Shown: positions 1 through 13,131 of the stretch, piece after piece
How the letters are laid out: the number at the start of each line of letters is the position of its first letter
Numbering within the stretch: the stretch's first letter is position 1
Source: Nilaparvata lugens
Lineage: Eukaryota > Arthropoda > Insecta > Hemiptera > Delphacidae
Direction of reading: 5' to 3'
Assembly (NCBI RefSeq): GCF_014356525.2
Contig: NC_052509.1
Coordinates: 32,759,852 to 32,823,851 of the forward strand
Length of the DNA: 64,000 bases
Notes under the pieces: model-generated
What the model was told of the DNA's origin: nothing
What the model saw: the letters and a program-made list of their open reading frames with translations, nothing else
Databases searched by the model: none
Position numbers and translations under genes: made by a program

Positions 1-339
1 AGAACAATTTTTGAGACAGTGTTGAAGTGACAAGTGCTAAATAAACGTCTACAGTTTCATCGATGCTGTATCGGCAATATGAAAACGCATGCAGTTAATA
101 TGTCTTTGAATGAAGGTGTTGTTATTTACATGAAGAAATTATATTCTTCCATTTAATTAAATTAAAATTTCAAAATTATTCGAGTCGAAAATTTTAATAT
201 TGGAATGAGGGGTATTTTGGCAAGCTGAGCAAAAAAAATAAGGTCATGCACCTTTTCGTTTTATCTTCAAATGAAAAATGAGTTTTGTGGGTTGTCAAAA
301 CTCCCTCTGAAAGGAAAAGTATTCAACTTATTCTATCTT

Positions 340-484
340 TTAGTAAAATAACAATGATCATCCATCAACCTACCAAATTTGAACGTTCTTGGTCCGGTAG
401 ATTTTCAGTTATGCGAGTGAGTGAGTGAGTGAGTGAGTGAGTGAGTGAGTGAGTGAGTGAGTGAGTGAGTGCCATTTCGCTCTT
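340..484 (-). mobile_element. Helitron 5' end, inverted copy
   Basis: Read on the minus strand this stretch begins TATATATAAAAGAGCGAAAT and then ACTC repeats. It continues into the ACGTTCAAATTTGGTAGG block seen at 585-600 and 14,470-14,490. It is therefore the 5' end of the same family as the next feature, in opposite orientation. Similarity stops a little past the ACGTTC block, so this copy is partial. Confidence 0.55.
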
Positions 485-1104
485 TTATATATAGAAAAGC
501 GAAATGGCACTCACTGACTGACTGACTGACTCACTCACTCACTCACTCACTCGCATAACTAAAAATCTACCGGACCAAAAACGTTCAAATTTGGTAGGTA
601 TGTTCAGTTGGCCCTTTAGAGGCGCACTAAGAAATCTTTTGGCAATATTTGAACTCTAAGGGTTGTTTTCAAGGGTTTAAAGTTCGTCTTTTAGCATGCA
701 TCTTCTCCCAATCTCTTAATCATAATATTGAAACTTCCATATCATATGTTACTATAGAACTATAATCTAGATAGAGTACCTCTTCGAAACAGTTGTTAAC
801 TGGCAACTAAATTAATAATTTTGTCAGGTTGGCATTAAGTTGAGTTGACTTTGTTAGGTTGGCACCAAGTTGAAGATTTAAATGCATTTATCGCGGAAAA
901 ATTGATAGCATATTCGTTTAGCCAGACGTTTAGTCTGGACCCCCGACTGGATTGTCCTAACATATGATAAAAATGCTCAAATGAAAAATGTAGGCGAGCG
1001 AAGCGAGCCTGCTGATCTCATTCTTGGACGATCCAGTCGGGGGTCCAGGGGGCGGAGCCCCCTGGCTAGACGGATATGGCCAGCGAAGCGAGCCTGACGG
1101 CTAG
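481..1104 (+). mobile_element. Non-autonomous Helitron
   Basis: The 5' end reads TCTTTTATATATAGAAAAGC and is followed by an ACTC/ACTG-rich tract. The 3' end has a GCGAAGCGAGC-type hairpin just before CTAG, with T as the next base. TC...CTAG termini with a 3' subterminal hairpin and insertion before T are Helitron hallmarks. A second, longer copy lies at 14,366-15,153. No Rep/helicase coding sequence is present, so it must have been mobilised in trans. Confidence 0.7.
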
Positions 1105-2015
1105 TTATTTATATAGATATCCAAATGAAATCCGTCATGTAAATAGCAGAAGAAATGACATCACGAAGGCTTTGTTTAAGGCCTGTTTGGAATGTGAAAA
1201 ATCCCACAGCACATCACCTCCAGTTGCATGGGCTCAGACCAATTCGACTCCATAGATAACTTCACACTCAACTCCATATTTTCAAGCAAAATATAATCAC
1301 GCTTCTGTGATACAAAAGTTTTTGCGTGAAGTTCGCGTCCATTAATTATTCCATCAGAGAAATGTTGGCATGGATTTTCGTTATTCTCTCAGTTGGAATT
1401 TTTTCGTTCAGATGAATAAATTGCGCACTTTTTGTGGCCGCTCTGCATTTCGGACCGGGCTCATGAATATTTAAAACAAAAAAAACTTGACATTATTATT
1501 GAATGGCAATGTACCCTTTATTACAAGTAGTATTACCAGGAGCAAGTGATACCGGGAGCGCTCCCACACACGAACATTACCATTCAGTATAAATTTTTTT
1601 TTGTTTTAATGAAAATGATTTCATTTCATTATGATACGCCTATTACAGTTGTGTATCATCTCATTTGGGCATTAATATCCAGCGATCGATGGCATCCCTG
1701 TATTTTTTCTTACTCTCAACTCATTCACGTTATTGATATAGGCTACTCCTGCTATACATCACCCATTCACGTATAGGTTTCTTAGTCCCATTCTTTTCAT
1801 CATACTTTTATTCTTCGTTTTAATCATTAATTTATCTCTCCTCCTTTCAACCTCTTCAGTTACTCTAACCATTAAAAGTTCTCACTCTTTTCCTTTCCTT
1901 TCTTCTCGATCATTGTTTCTAGAGTTCTTTCCTACTGTTACTTCTTCATTCTCTTTTACTTCTGCTTTTAGCAATCTACACGATAATATGTTATCTTGGA
2001 AGAATATTTCTATCC

Positions 2016-2204
2016 TTGGATGTGCTATCCACCATAAGATGGTGGATGATGTCAGGGAGGAGGGAAAATACTCCTCTTCATGTCTCTGCTCATGACCTTT
2101 TCATGCTGAAGAGAGTCGCACAGGACAGAGAGGAATGGAGAAGAAGGAAACATTGTATGGAACTGCCTGCCCAAGTACAGAGCACTGACGATGGTGATGC
2201 ATAA
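2016..2204 (+). pseudogene. Possible LINE ORF2 C-terminal tail
   Basis: A short frame whose last third contains RVAQDREEWRRR. Many insect non-LTR retrotransposon ORF2 proteins end with a similar 'AQDREEWRR' segment. Nothing upstream is recognisable as reverse transcriptase, so if correct this is a 5'-truncated relic. The identification rests on this one short motif and could be chance. Confidence 0.3.
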
Positions 2205-2499
2205 TTATAATATCCTCTTTTCAATATTATTTTTATTTTTCCATTTATTCCTCGCCCATTCAAGTATTCAGTTGTTTTTTTTCTCATTTACACTCGTGCT
2301 CCAATGTTCTCAAATTTTCTAAGATTCTGGAGATGGAAGATGAATGAGCCCATATATTTTTGGGTTCTAGGTGCATTCCGAACCACCGCGAGAAGTTATT
2401 TTGAATTTTTAATCATTTTAGTAGCTCTCTAGCTTCACTCTTCCAACTGGAGTTCCTGTCTCAGGAGTTATCTTCAAACTTGTCTAACCGCTGAGTTCA

Positions 2500-2844
2500 T
2501 CACTCCAAGAGTTCCTCTAATCCTTCTAAACCGCACCCTTGTGCACATAAAATCATTTTTTTTCTTTGGAATTCATCTATTGTGTTATCATTCATGCCCA
2601 TTAAACTGATGATAGCAACTCTAGCTGATTTACTGATAAACGGCTGCAACTCTTGAAGTACAATATTCAATTTCGAGGTGTCGTATTGCTCACAGATCGG
2701 AAGCCTACAATCATCGGAAACAGCAGCACGTTCTCTGCAGCAGCAGTAGCCTTTTTCATTTTCAAAGTATAGACAAAAAACAAAGAATAAGAATAAGAGA
2801 AAAACCATGACAAATACCAGAAGGGGGAACCCAGGCCTTGCCAC
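2500..2844 (-). CDS. Uncharacterised 114-residue ORF with a hydrophobic segment
   Basis: I do not recognise this frame. Residues about 6-26 form a strongly hydrophobic stretch, which could be a signal anchor. A CCC cluster follows, then a mixed polar C-terminal half (LQELQPFISKSARVAIISLM). There is no adjacent gene or promoter to support expression. It may be chance or a decayed exon. Confidence 0.15.
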   Translation of the reverse strand: MARPGFPLLVFVMVFLLFLFFVFCLYFENEKGYCCCRERAAVSDDCRLPICEQYDTSKLNIVLQELQPFISKSARVAIISLMGMNDNTIDEFQRKKMILCAQGCGLEGLEELLE

Positions 2845-4358
2845 ATAAGGCGTCTTCCCTTCCTGTTGAGAGGGTTCAGAGAGGCTTGGGGGGTAACATT
2901 TGGGATGGTTGCCAAGAGTCCTTTTTTATTCGCCTTGCGCGATCCGCCTTCTTTGTGAAAATGGAAGGAAGGGGGGCTTCAAGGGGAAAAAGCCCCAACT
3001 TTCCGACGCTAACTTTGCACCAGCCGCCGTAATCAAATGGCAAAACTAGCAGCTCTTAAATTCAATTCTCAACTTACTACAGTCGGAAACTAGTTTCCCC
3101 TTCAACTGGCACTTTTGCGCCCTCGTCTACATATAACACATTTTTCCTCTACGCTTTGAATCATATCGATGCTTCCATTCCCCCCTCCCTTTCCAGTAAA
3201 ATATTTTTCGCCCGTATTAACTGATATGCTAAAAATGTTACGTTAAAAACTTACATGGAATTATGAACATTTTTCCTGTATCAGGTTCTTTATGCTTATA
3301 AAACTGAAAAATATGATTATTGAGAAAACTATCAAATAGCGTATTTTGAAAAATTCAAATTGAACTTCCAATGCGTTGATAATTTTCAATGCTGAGTATC
3401 AATCGAAAGAAATTCTATAATTTTTAATCACCAACAATAAATTATATGTCGTTTTTTCTCTTCATCTTATTCTCTTAATGATTGTTATAATTATCCATCA
3501 ATATTCGATTCTCTGCTATGTCTTGTTGTTGGCTTCGGATTCGAGACTACAACAGCTTTGAGTGTATATGCCTCTTGTATAATCTCATATATTCATAATG
3601 TGTTTTATACCTTCTGTTGTGTATTTTACAAATAAATAAATCTACACCAATCAAAGTAGTTGAAATATTGTTGCTAGATGATTTGAGTAGTGCAGCAACA
3701 CATTTCACAGTCTATTGGTTTATTGCTATAAAACCAGCATTTGAAAACCCGAGTGTGATGAGACGTTTTAAGAATCTGACATTGTCGCAATAAGCGACAT
3801 ATTATTAGCAATAAATGACAATTTATAATCGAGTAACAATCTCTACAACTACACAGCTTATTCGAATCACTATTCTAATACTTTTCATCAAAATCTGCAT
3901 TTCAAATTCATTAAAGCCGTGCGTATGACAAAGTACAGTAGAACTGATGTAGTACAATATACAGTGCGTATGATATACTGTTACAATGGAAATTATTTCA
4001 GACTTAGTGTAGAATATAGTGAACCATAGCGTAATATTCGCTAGTCAAACTAATTTCTGTTACGCCAAAACATAAGTCTCGCCAAAACAATGAACCTCTT
4101 CACTAGTCACACCTATAGGCTACTAGGGATTTAATCATTTACAACGCATCCTCTTCACTGGACAAACTTATCCTCGTGACTGAACTCTATTCGAATCAAT
4201 CTTGTCACTATCAGTGAACTTGATAATTTACGAGTCCACTCTGAATTACAAATTTATCCATTTTCATAGCAATTATGATTTGACTCAAATATTTTGCAAT
4301 ATTTTGCTTTAATACTTGGATTCTGAACTTGATTGGATACATATCTATAATATCTATA

Positions 4359-7300
4359 ATAATGTTTAAATGTTTAAATATTCAAATGTTTAAATGTTTA
4401 AATGTTTAAATGTTTAAATGTTTAAGTTTAAATGTTTAAATGTTAAATGTTTAAATTTTCAAATGTTTAATTTTTAAATGTTTAAATGTTTAAATGTTAA
4501 ATGTTTAAATGTTTAAATGTTTAAATGTTTGAATGTTTAAATGTTTATATGTTTAAATGTTTAAATGTTTAATTTTTAAATGTTTAAATGTTTAAATGTT
4601 TAAATGTTTAAATGTTTAAATGTTTAAATGTTTAAATGTTTAAATGTTTGAATGTTTAAATGTTTAAATGTTTAAATGTTTAGATGTTTAAATGTTTAAA
4701 TGTTCAAATGTTAAATGTTTAAATGTTTAAATGTTTAAATGTTTAAATGTTTAAATGTTAAATGTTTAAATGTTCAAATGTTTAAATGTTTAAATGTTTA
4801 TGTTTAAATGTTTAAATGTTCAAATGTTTAAATGTTTAAATGTTTAAATGTTTAAATGTTGAAATGTTGAAATGTTTTAAATGTTTAAATGTTCAAATGT
4901 TAAATGTTAAATGTTAAATGTTTAAATGTTTAAATGTTTAAATGTTAATGTTAAATGTTAAATGTTTAAATGTTTAAATGTTTAAATGTTTAAATGTTTA
5001 ATGTTTAAATGTTTAAATGTTAAATGTTTAAATGTTTAAATGTTTAAATGGTTAAATGTTTAAATGTTTAATGTTTAAATGTTTAAAGTTTAAATGTTTA
5101 AATGTTTAATGTTTAAATGTTTAAATATTTAAATGTTTAAATGTTTAAATGTTTAAATGTTTAAATGTTTAAATGTTTAAATGTTTAAATGTTTAAATGT
5201 TAAATGTTTAAATGTTTAAATGTTTAAATGTTTAAATGTTTAAATGTTAAATGTTTAAATGTGTAAATGTTTAAATGTTTAAATGTTAAATGTTTAAATG
5301 TTTAAATGTTTAAATGTTAAATGTTTAATGTTTGAATGTTTAAATGTTCAATGTTTAAATGTTAAATGTTTAAATGTTTAAATGTTTAAATGTTTAAATG
5401 TTTAATGTTTAAATGTTTAAATGTTAAATGTTTAAATGTTCAAATGTTTAAATGTTAAATGTTCAAATGTTTGAATGTTTAAATGTTTAAATGTTTAAAT
5501 ATTCAAATGTTTAAATGTTAAATGTTAAATGTTTAAATGTTAAATGTTTAAATGTTTAATGTTAAATGTTTAATGTTTAAATGTTTAATGTTAAATGTTT
5601 AAATGTTTAAATGTTTAAACGTTTAAATGTTTAAATGTTAAATGTTAAATGTTTAAATGTTTAATGTTTAAATGTTCAAATGTTAAATGTTTAATGTTTA
5701 ATGTTTAATGTTTAATGTTTAATGTTAAATGTTAAATGTTAAATGTTTAAATGTTTAATGTTAAATGTTAAATGTTTAAATGTTTAAATGTTTAAATGTT
5801 CAATGTTTAAATGTTTAAATGTTAAATGTTTAATGTTTAAATGTTTAAATGTTTAAATGTTTAAATGTTAAATGTTCAAATGTTTTAATGTTTAAATGTT
5901 TAAATGTTAAATGTTTAAATGTTTAAATGTTTAAATGGTTAAATGTTTAAATGTTAAATGTTTAAATGTTTAAACGTTTAAATGTTTAAATGTTTAAATG
6001 TTTAAATGTTTAAATGTTTCAATATTCAAATGTTTAAATGTTTAAATGTTTAAATGTTTAAATGTTTAAATGTTTAAATGTTTAAATGTTTAAATGTTTA
6101 AATGTTTAAATGTTTAAATGTTTAAATGTTTAAATGTTCAAATGTTTAAAGTTTAAATGTTTAAATGATTAAATGTTTAAATGTTTAAATGTTTAAATGT
6201 TTAAATGTTTAAATGTTTAAATGTTTAAAGTTTAAATGTTAAATGTTTAAATGTTTAAATTTTTAAATGTTTAAATGATTAAATGTTTAAATGTTAAATG
6301 TTTAATGTTTAAATGTTTAAATGTTTAAATGTTTAAATGTTTAAATGTTTAAATGTTAAATGTTTAAATGTTAAATGTTAAATGTTAAATGTTCAAATGT
6401 TAAATGTTTAAATGTTTAAATGTTTAAATGTTTAAATGTTTAAATGTTTAAATGTTTAAATGTTTAAATGTTTAAATGTTTAAATGTTTAAATGTTTAAA
6501 TGTTAAATGTTTAATGTTTAAATGTTTAAATGTTTAAATGTTTAAATGTTTAAATGTTAAATGTTTAAATGTTTAAATGTTTAAATGTTTAAATGTTTAA
6601 ATGTTAAATGTTTAAATGTTTAAATGTTTAAATGTTTAAATGTTTAAATGTTCAAATGTTAAATGTTCAAATGTTGAATGTTTAAATGTTTAAATGTTAA
6701 AATATTCAAATGTTTAAATGTTTAAAGTTTAAATGTTAAATTTTTAAATGTTTAAATGTTTAAATGTTTAATGTTTAATGTTTGAATGTTTAAATGTTTA
6801 AATGTTTAAATGTTTAAACGTTTAAATGTTTGAATGTTTAAATGTTTAAATGTTTAAATGTTTCAATGTTTAAATGTTTAAATGTTTAAATGTTTAAATG
6901 TTAAAATATTCAAATGTTTAAATGTTTAAATTTTTAAATGTTTAAATTTTTAAATGTTTAAATGTTAAATGTTTAAATGTTTAATGTTTGAATGTTTAAA
7001 TGTTTAAAGTTTAAATGTTTAAATGTTTAAATGTTTAATGTTTAAATGTTTAAATGTTTAAATGTTTCAATATTCAAATGTTTAAATGTTCAAATGTTTA
7101 AATGTTTCAATATTCAAATGTTTAAATGTTTAAATGTTTAAATGTAAATGTTTAAATGTTTAAATGTTTAAAATGTTTTAAATGTTTAAATGTTTAAATG
7201 TTAAAATATTCAAATGTTTAGATGTTTTAATGTTCAAATGTTTAAATGTTTAAATGTTTAAATGTTTAAATGTTTAAATGTTTAAATGTTTAAATGTTTA

Positions 7301-8310
7301 AACGTTTAAATGTTTAAATGTTTAAATGTTTAAATGTTTAAATGTTTAATGTTTAAATGTTTAATGTTTAAATGTTTAAATGTTTAATGTTTAAATGTTT
7401 AAATGTTTAAATGTTTAAATGTTTGAATGTTTAAATGTTTAAATGTTTAAACGTTCAAATGTTTAAATGTTTTAATGTTTAAATGTTTAAATGTTTAAAT
7501 GTTTAAATGTTTAATAATGTTTGAATGTTTAAATGTTTAAATGTTTAATGTTAAATGTTTAAATGTTTAAATGTTTAAATGTTTAAATGTTTAAATGTTT
7601 AAATTTTTAAATGTTTAAATGTTTAAATGTTTAAATGTTTAAATGTTTAAATGTTAAATGTTTGAATGTTTAAATGTTTGAATGTTCAAATGTTCAAATG
7701 TTTAAATGTTTAAATGTTTAAATGTTTAAATGTTTAAATGTTTAAATGTTTAAATGTTTAAATGTTTAAATGTTTAAATGTTTAAATGTTTAAATGTTTA
7801 AATGTTCAAATGTTTAAATGTTTAAATGTTTAAATGTTCAAATGTTTAAATGTTCAAATGTTTGAATGTTTAAATGTTAAATGTTTAAATGTTCAAATGT
7901 TAAATGTTTAAATTTTTAAATGTTTAAATTTTCAAATGTTTAAATGTTTAAATGTTTAAATGTTTGAATGTTTAAATGTTTAAATGTTTAAACGTTTAAA
8001 TGTTTAAATGTTTAAATGTTTAAATGTTTAAATGTTCAATGTTTAAATGTTTAATGTTCAAATGTTTAAATGTTTCAATATTCAAATGTTTAAATGTTTG
8101 AATGTTCAAATGTTAAAATGTTTTAAATGTTTAAATGTTCTAATGTTTAAATATTTGAATGTTTAAATGTTTAATGTTCAAATGTTCAAATGTTCAATGT
8201 TCAAATGTTCAATGTTCAAATGTTCAAATGTTTAAATGTTTAATGTTAAAATGTTTAATGTTCAAATGTTTAAATGTTTGAATGTTTAAATGTTCATATG
8301 TTTATATGTT
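4359..8310. repeat. Octanucleotide satellite (AAATGTTT)n, ~3.95 kb
   Basis: Nearly uninterrupted tandem AAATGTTT units, roughly 480 of them. Frequent 7-mer variants (AAATGTT, AATGTTT) and single-base substitutions (AAATGTTC, AAACGTTT, AATATTCA) are interspersed. Variants are common at the 3' edge (8,090-8,300) and become more uniform inside, which is the usual pattern for an array homogenised from within. No coding potential. Confidence 0.95.
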
Positions 8311-9229
8311 GCGCATTCACGACGAAACGCGGTAATAGATTTTCATGAAATTTGACAGGTATGTTCCTTTTATAATTGCGCGTCGACGTATATACCAGGT
8401 TCTTGGAAATTTTGCATTTCAAGGATAATATGAAGGGAAAAAAGCCTCCTTCATACGCCAATACCAGAGTGAAAATCAGACTATAGAATTATTCATCATA
8501 AATCAGCTGACAAGTGATTACACAGATGTGTGGAGAAGCCAGTCTATTGCTGTATTCCCATATGGTCTATAGTTCTGTTCACAGAACTACTAGTACAAAA
8601 GAAGTCACAAGATGAAGCAAGCAGTGTGGTTTTATGTCGATAGTACAACTTATATATCGAGAGTCGAAAAGACATCCATTGTAGAACCTGGATAATGATT
8701 GGAGCTACGGCCGTAAATGTTGGACATAGTTCTCGGATAACAGAGATCAGATGTAAACTGATTTGGATATTTTCCCGTGGAATGGGACAGTCACCAGGCG
8801 GTAGACAAAGCCACTTGTTATACTTTGCTTGAGAGTGGTCATAGATAAAATATTGTTTTCAAAGATTTTATCTTTCATATTCCATTCTCCTTTTATCTAT
8901 ATATTCTTATTCTAAATCTATCTATGGATAAAAGCAAAATGGCACTAATTCATTCACTCACTCACTCACTCATTCATAATCAACACAACCGACAAAAGGG
9001 AAACATCTCCAACATGCAAGACGGAATTATTCAACATCACAATAACACAATGTTATTTATACATTTGTATACATGTTTTAGAAAATACAAATAAGTTTAG
9101 TATTAGCAACTTTTGTATTATAATACTTATGTATATGTTTTGTCAATAAACTCCTCTGGTTGCAAATCATTGGCAATCAGAGAAATTATTAATAATATTA
9201 TTACAATAAATTTTCACAATAAAAAATAA
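8311..9229. other. Unassigned region with a Helitron-like ACTC patch
   Basis: No gene recognised. At 8,895-8,985 the text TATGGATAAAAGCAAAATGG, followed by ATTC/ACTC repeats, is a decayed Helitron 5' end of the family at 481-1,104. The rest shows no structure I can name. Confidence 0.45.
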
Positions 9230-9625
9230 AAGAGCATGGCAAACCATATTGAGTCTTCAAGGGGTACAACTTGGTGACTGGTCTCTTGGTGACTTGGTGA
9301 CTGGAAGAATACCATTCTTCACCCTGACACTGGCCACTCGCACTGCGCCGTCACGGCCAGGGAATACCTGTTCAATGAATGTATTATAGGCACCTTGTGA
9401 TCATTCATTGACGCCCAATGGCCACTGTAAGGGTGGCAAGTTAGGTTGATCGGCCACTACAACTATTCCCACACTGATTCCAATTCGATAGGTACTCCGC
9501 GAGTTGACTAGCCAGCCTAGTTTGAAACTCTGACAAGTTCGAAAGTTAATACATTTTTTGTAACTGTTCACGCCTAAAAAGTTTTTACCGCAATCAGAGT
9601 ACATCATATGCATCGTAACAAACAT
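9230..9625 (-). pseudogene. BEL/Pao retrotransposon pol C-terminal relic
   Basis: Minus-strand translation ends one frame with VVVADQPNLPPLQWPLGVNE. After a stop it continues with a frame containing VFPGRDGAVRVASVRVKNG. The NLPPLQWPLG...HPG.DG..RV.TV signature is the end of the BEL/Pao integrase region. The stop codon and lack of upstream pol show it is a fragment. Another BEL/Pao relic, from the RT/RNase H boundary, lies on the plus strand at 56,620-57,420. Confidence 0.7.
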
Positions 9626-10216
9626 TCACAAACCGGCACAATGTTAGACCAACCTTGTCTAACAAGACAAATTCGAACAAATTACTACTGAATATCCTGA
9701 AAATAAACACCATGAGTTCAATTAGAATGACAAATTATAAATTAATTTATCTAGTCCGGTGAACCAAAAAATGGACTACACAGCTCTTATGACTAAGAAT
9801 GGACTGTACAAAATAACTGAATACTCAAGTACTAATTTTTTGTACAACAGTTGATTTTGACTGATTCAAGAGTTTTAAATGAATAAAGAAAATATGTATA
9901 AATAACAGAGAGCAACACTCACCAGTTCATTCCTCTGACATCTGCCTTTTGAAAATTACTGATTATATAAGGTGCAAGGTGCAGATCAGGATGGATAGAA
10001 ATTGGATTACAGACGGGTTGCTGTAATTTCTTAGGCTTTTGCAATTTCCAACTGGAGAACAACTTCATCAGTATGGGACTATTTCAATACTAGAAATTAT
10101 CAGGCGCTGATTTTACCAACTTTTCACACACATTAAACATTAAATACAAAAAGAAAATTCGGGCTGAAAACACGACGACAACAATTACAACATGATTTTG
10201 CCGGGTCTGTCGCAGA

Positions 10217-10960
10217 TCAACAGGTCAGCTGGGAAAAAGAAAGAATAAAAAAAAAACACACTGTGCAGAATCGACAGCCCTCCTCTCGGCGGAGAATCGG
10301 AACAGAAGCAGTCATATATTTATCGATGCCAAATTCAAAAAATTGGGGAGAACAATCACTTTTCAATAGAATACTTACATCATCTTCGTATAAAATACAG
10401 TGTGCTGGTTCAAGGTGTGATGGAAAGTCATCAATATATAGAAGGAAGAGCAAAGGTCCAAGGACTGATCCCTAAGAGGAAGGGACCCAACTTCTTGCCT
10501 TTACCCATTTTGACTAATACACAAAAGGATGAGATTATATTTCCACCTGCTGATATCTTTCATCAAAGTACGAGATGAACCACTCGAGAATCGTGTCTTC
10601 AAAACCATATAATTCTTTTTTCAATCAAATTTCAATATTCACGAGATCGAGAGCTTTGGAAAAATCTGCGATCAAGCCACATATCCTGAATCCACAATCC
10701 ACAGAGATTAGCACTTCATTCATTACAGAAAAAAGCGCATCACATGTAGAAGTGTCATGCCTGAATCCAAACTGTCTAAGAGGACAACAATTTTTAACTC
10801 GTTCTAGTACTTTCTGAATCTATGGACCACTACGTATACAAAAATCTTTAGAAATACAGGAGGATTGGCAACCGGTCGGTGATTTTCAGGAAGCTTGTGG
10901 TTACATTTCTTATGAATGTTGACTATCTTAGAATATTTCATCTTTGACGACACATAACCG
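10217..10960 (-). pseudogene. Non-LTR retrotransposon reverse transcriptase relic
   Basis: Across several frames on the minus strand one can follow reverse transcriptase signatures: an FGFR-type motif, then an ADFSKALDLVN version of the first catalytic block, then LLFLLYIDD, then ILYEDDVSILL in place of the usual YADD. Stops and frameshifts separate the pieces. The plus-strand frames over the same bases are shadows. Likely a Jockey/CR1-like LINE, different from the copy at 45.6-49.4 kb. Confidence 0.65.
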
Positions 10961-11225
10961 GCTTGCATTGATTCATTAGAGATATAAGACAGAGGTTCAA
11001 TAATTGATTATATGTTCTGCTATTTGTTTCACTAAATAGTTTTGAATATTGTAGTGATCATAGGATTTGTTTTTAGTGATTCAATAATCTCTCTGAGTTC
11101 CGTACTACTTACCCAAGTCTCTTATCAAAAAATAACTGAACATCTATCAATATCAAGATGAAATATGTATAATGTAAGCGAAGCAAATCTGCTGGCACGT
11201 ACTATTCATATTATTGCAAAGTAAG

Positions 11226-11569
11226 GAATTGACTTATACATGTATGGCATACGAAATACATGATTGACGCATCATCGCATCTAACTAATAAACCGATTAA
11301 CTCGAAATTTTGCATAAAGATTCTTAATCTATCCAGGATAGATGTAGGCTTACTTTTATTTTTTTGTATGAATTGATTATAACTTAAACGACCAAAACAA
11401 ATTTATTCAATTTGTTATAGAAAGTTTACGAGAGATAAAAACCCCTACCAAATCGTTTTTCAATTGTTGATTATTACAGTTGCTAATTCTTCCAATATCA
11501 GCATGGAACTAAAAAACATAACATAATCTATCTGTGTTTCAAACAGAACCTTGCGGAGTTACCTGCTAG
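11226..11569 (+). mobile_element. Helitron 3' fragment (CTAG end)
   Basis: Ends CCTTGCGGAGTTACCTGCTAG followed by T, with the GATTAACTCGAAATTTTGCA block upstream. The same block and terminal GCGAAGCACGGGTT-CCTGCTAG occur at 17,757-17,984 and 53,975-54,169. Family membership is supported by the shared internal sequence and by the CTAG/T terminus. Confidence 0.6.
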
Positions 11570-12716
11570 TCTTTCTTCATGAATGTTGGAGCAATTGAAA
11601 TTGACACTCAGACCACTGACCTTCACAACAACAGTTTGCCAGCTCTCGCTCATACATTGATGAACAATGCCAATCGCAATAAATTCTACTACTAAATAAA
11701 ATAAATTCTTTATTCAACTAAAAAGAATAAATTACATTTCAAAGCACAAACGCATTTCATAATAATTAAACATCCAATAATAAAGAAATAAATAAACAGA
11801 ACCCTATGTGTGGAAAAAATTAATACAAATAATATAATTTTTAAAACAAAATAAATAAGGATTAGGCCTAATAATAATGGGAGGAACGTGCTTTTGAAGA
11901 AGTATTGATGGTTCATCCCTCTTTAAGCATAATGCTCGTGTTGAGGGATGAGTCATAACTTACTTCATCTACTATACTTTACTACTACATTGTGATTCCC
12001 TAGAAACATTTAGAAATGCTTATAAATAATATCCATGCTTTTCATTCAAACAATCCTGACAGTTTGGAATGATTCTCACTTGCAACACGTGCGTATTATT
12101 TACTGCATTTATTGATTACTGTCCTAACAATAGAATTCCAGCGATGGGCTACCTGTGCAGTGTAGTGCAGTGCAGTGTGCAGCTTGGTTATTGGCGATTT
12201 ATTATCGGAGCAACAGTTTTGAAAGCTATCAGATCATGATGGAGGGGTAGTAGGGGGAGCTTGAGTGCCAGGAAGCTAATGGTTTGAGGCAGATCCGAAC
12301 GCTTCACTGCATTATGAAGTACATAAAATAGATGAATGCACAAGATAGCGTGTTATATACTGTGACAGTACGTCGTACCCGATAACATGGCGTCTATAGA
12401 GCAGTCTATAGATTTCAGTATGGAGTCTATAGACCTATTGGGGAACCAAACTGAGTGAAGTATCCCTTGGCTCACCTCGTTGTGGATGCGCGTTGGTAAG
12501 TGCGCTGAGGTACTGCTGCCCCTCTGGGCAAACATATTATTTCATTCTTCTAGGGAACAGGCTGGCCCCAAATTAATCTTCTTCTTAGCCCAGCCGCAGC
12601 TTCTGATCTTCACTGTACTTCGAAAACAATCTTACATTAACACTTTTCAATAGAAGCATTAGCAATAAACTGATGTATCACTTCATTGCTATTTCCAGAA
12701 AATACATATTTTGAAT
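11570..12716. other. Unassigned AT-rich region
   Basis: No gene or named repeat seen. 12,395-12,440 contains a short imperfect repeat (TCTATAGA-type) and 12,154-12,180 has AGTGCAGTG repeats. Confidence 0.35.
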
Positions 12717-12877
12717 TTCCTTGCCCTACTAACATAGGTAAGGGAAGTATTGCTTTCCAAAAAATCAAGGTACCCCTATATCAAGTTTTCTATACGTTTC
12801 AAGCTCCCCTGACTCCAAAAACATGATTTTTGGGTGTTGGCTGGGGGTGTGTATGTGTGTATGTGTGTATGTGTGTA

Positions 12878-12908
<31 letters not shown>

Positions 12909-12917
12909 TGTGTGTGT

Positions 12918-12970
<53 letters not shown>

Positions 12971-12978
12971 TGTGTGTG

Positions 12979-13050
<72 letters not shown>

Positions 13051-13086
13051 GTGTGTGTGTGTGTGTATGTGTGTATGTGTGTATGT

Positions 13087-13131
<45 letters not shown>

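Larger units (their letters stand above)
1105..4358. other. Unassigned region with a few weak ORFs
   Basis: I see no convincing gene in this 3.2 kb. A GC-richer patch lies at 2,830-3,060. AATAAATAAATC near 3,632-3,645 resembles the 3' end of a non-LTR element. Two weak reading frames inside it are listed separately. Confidence 0.4.

Noticed and set aside
10575..10817. Plus-strand 80-residue frame
   Set aside because: Antisense to the reverse-transcriptase relic on the minus strand.
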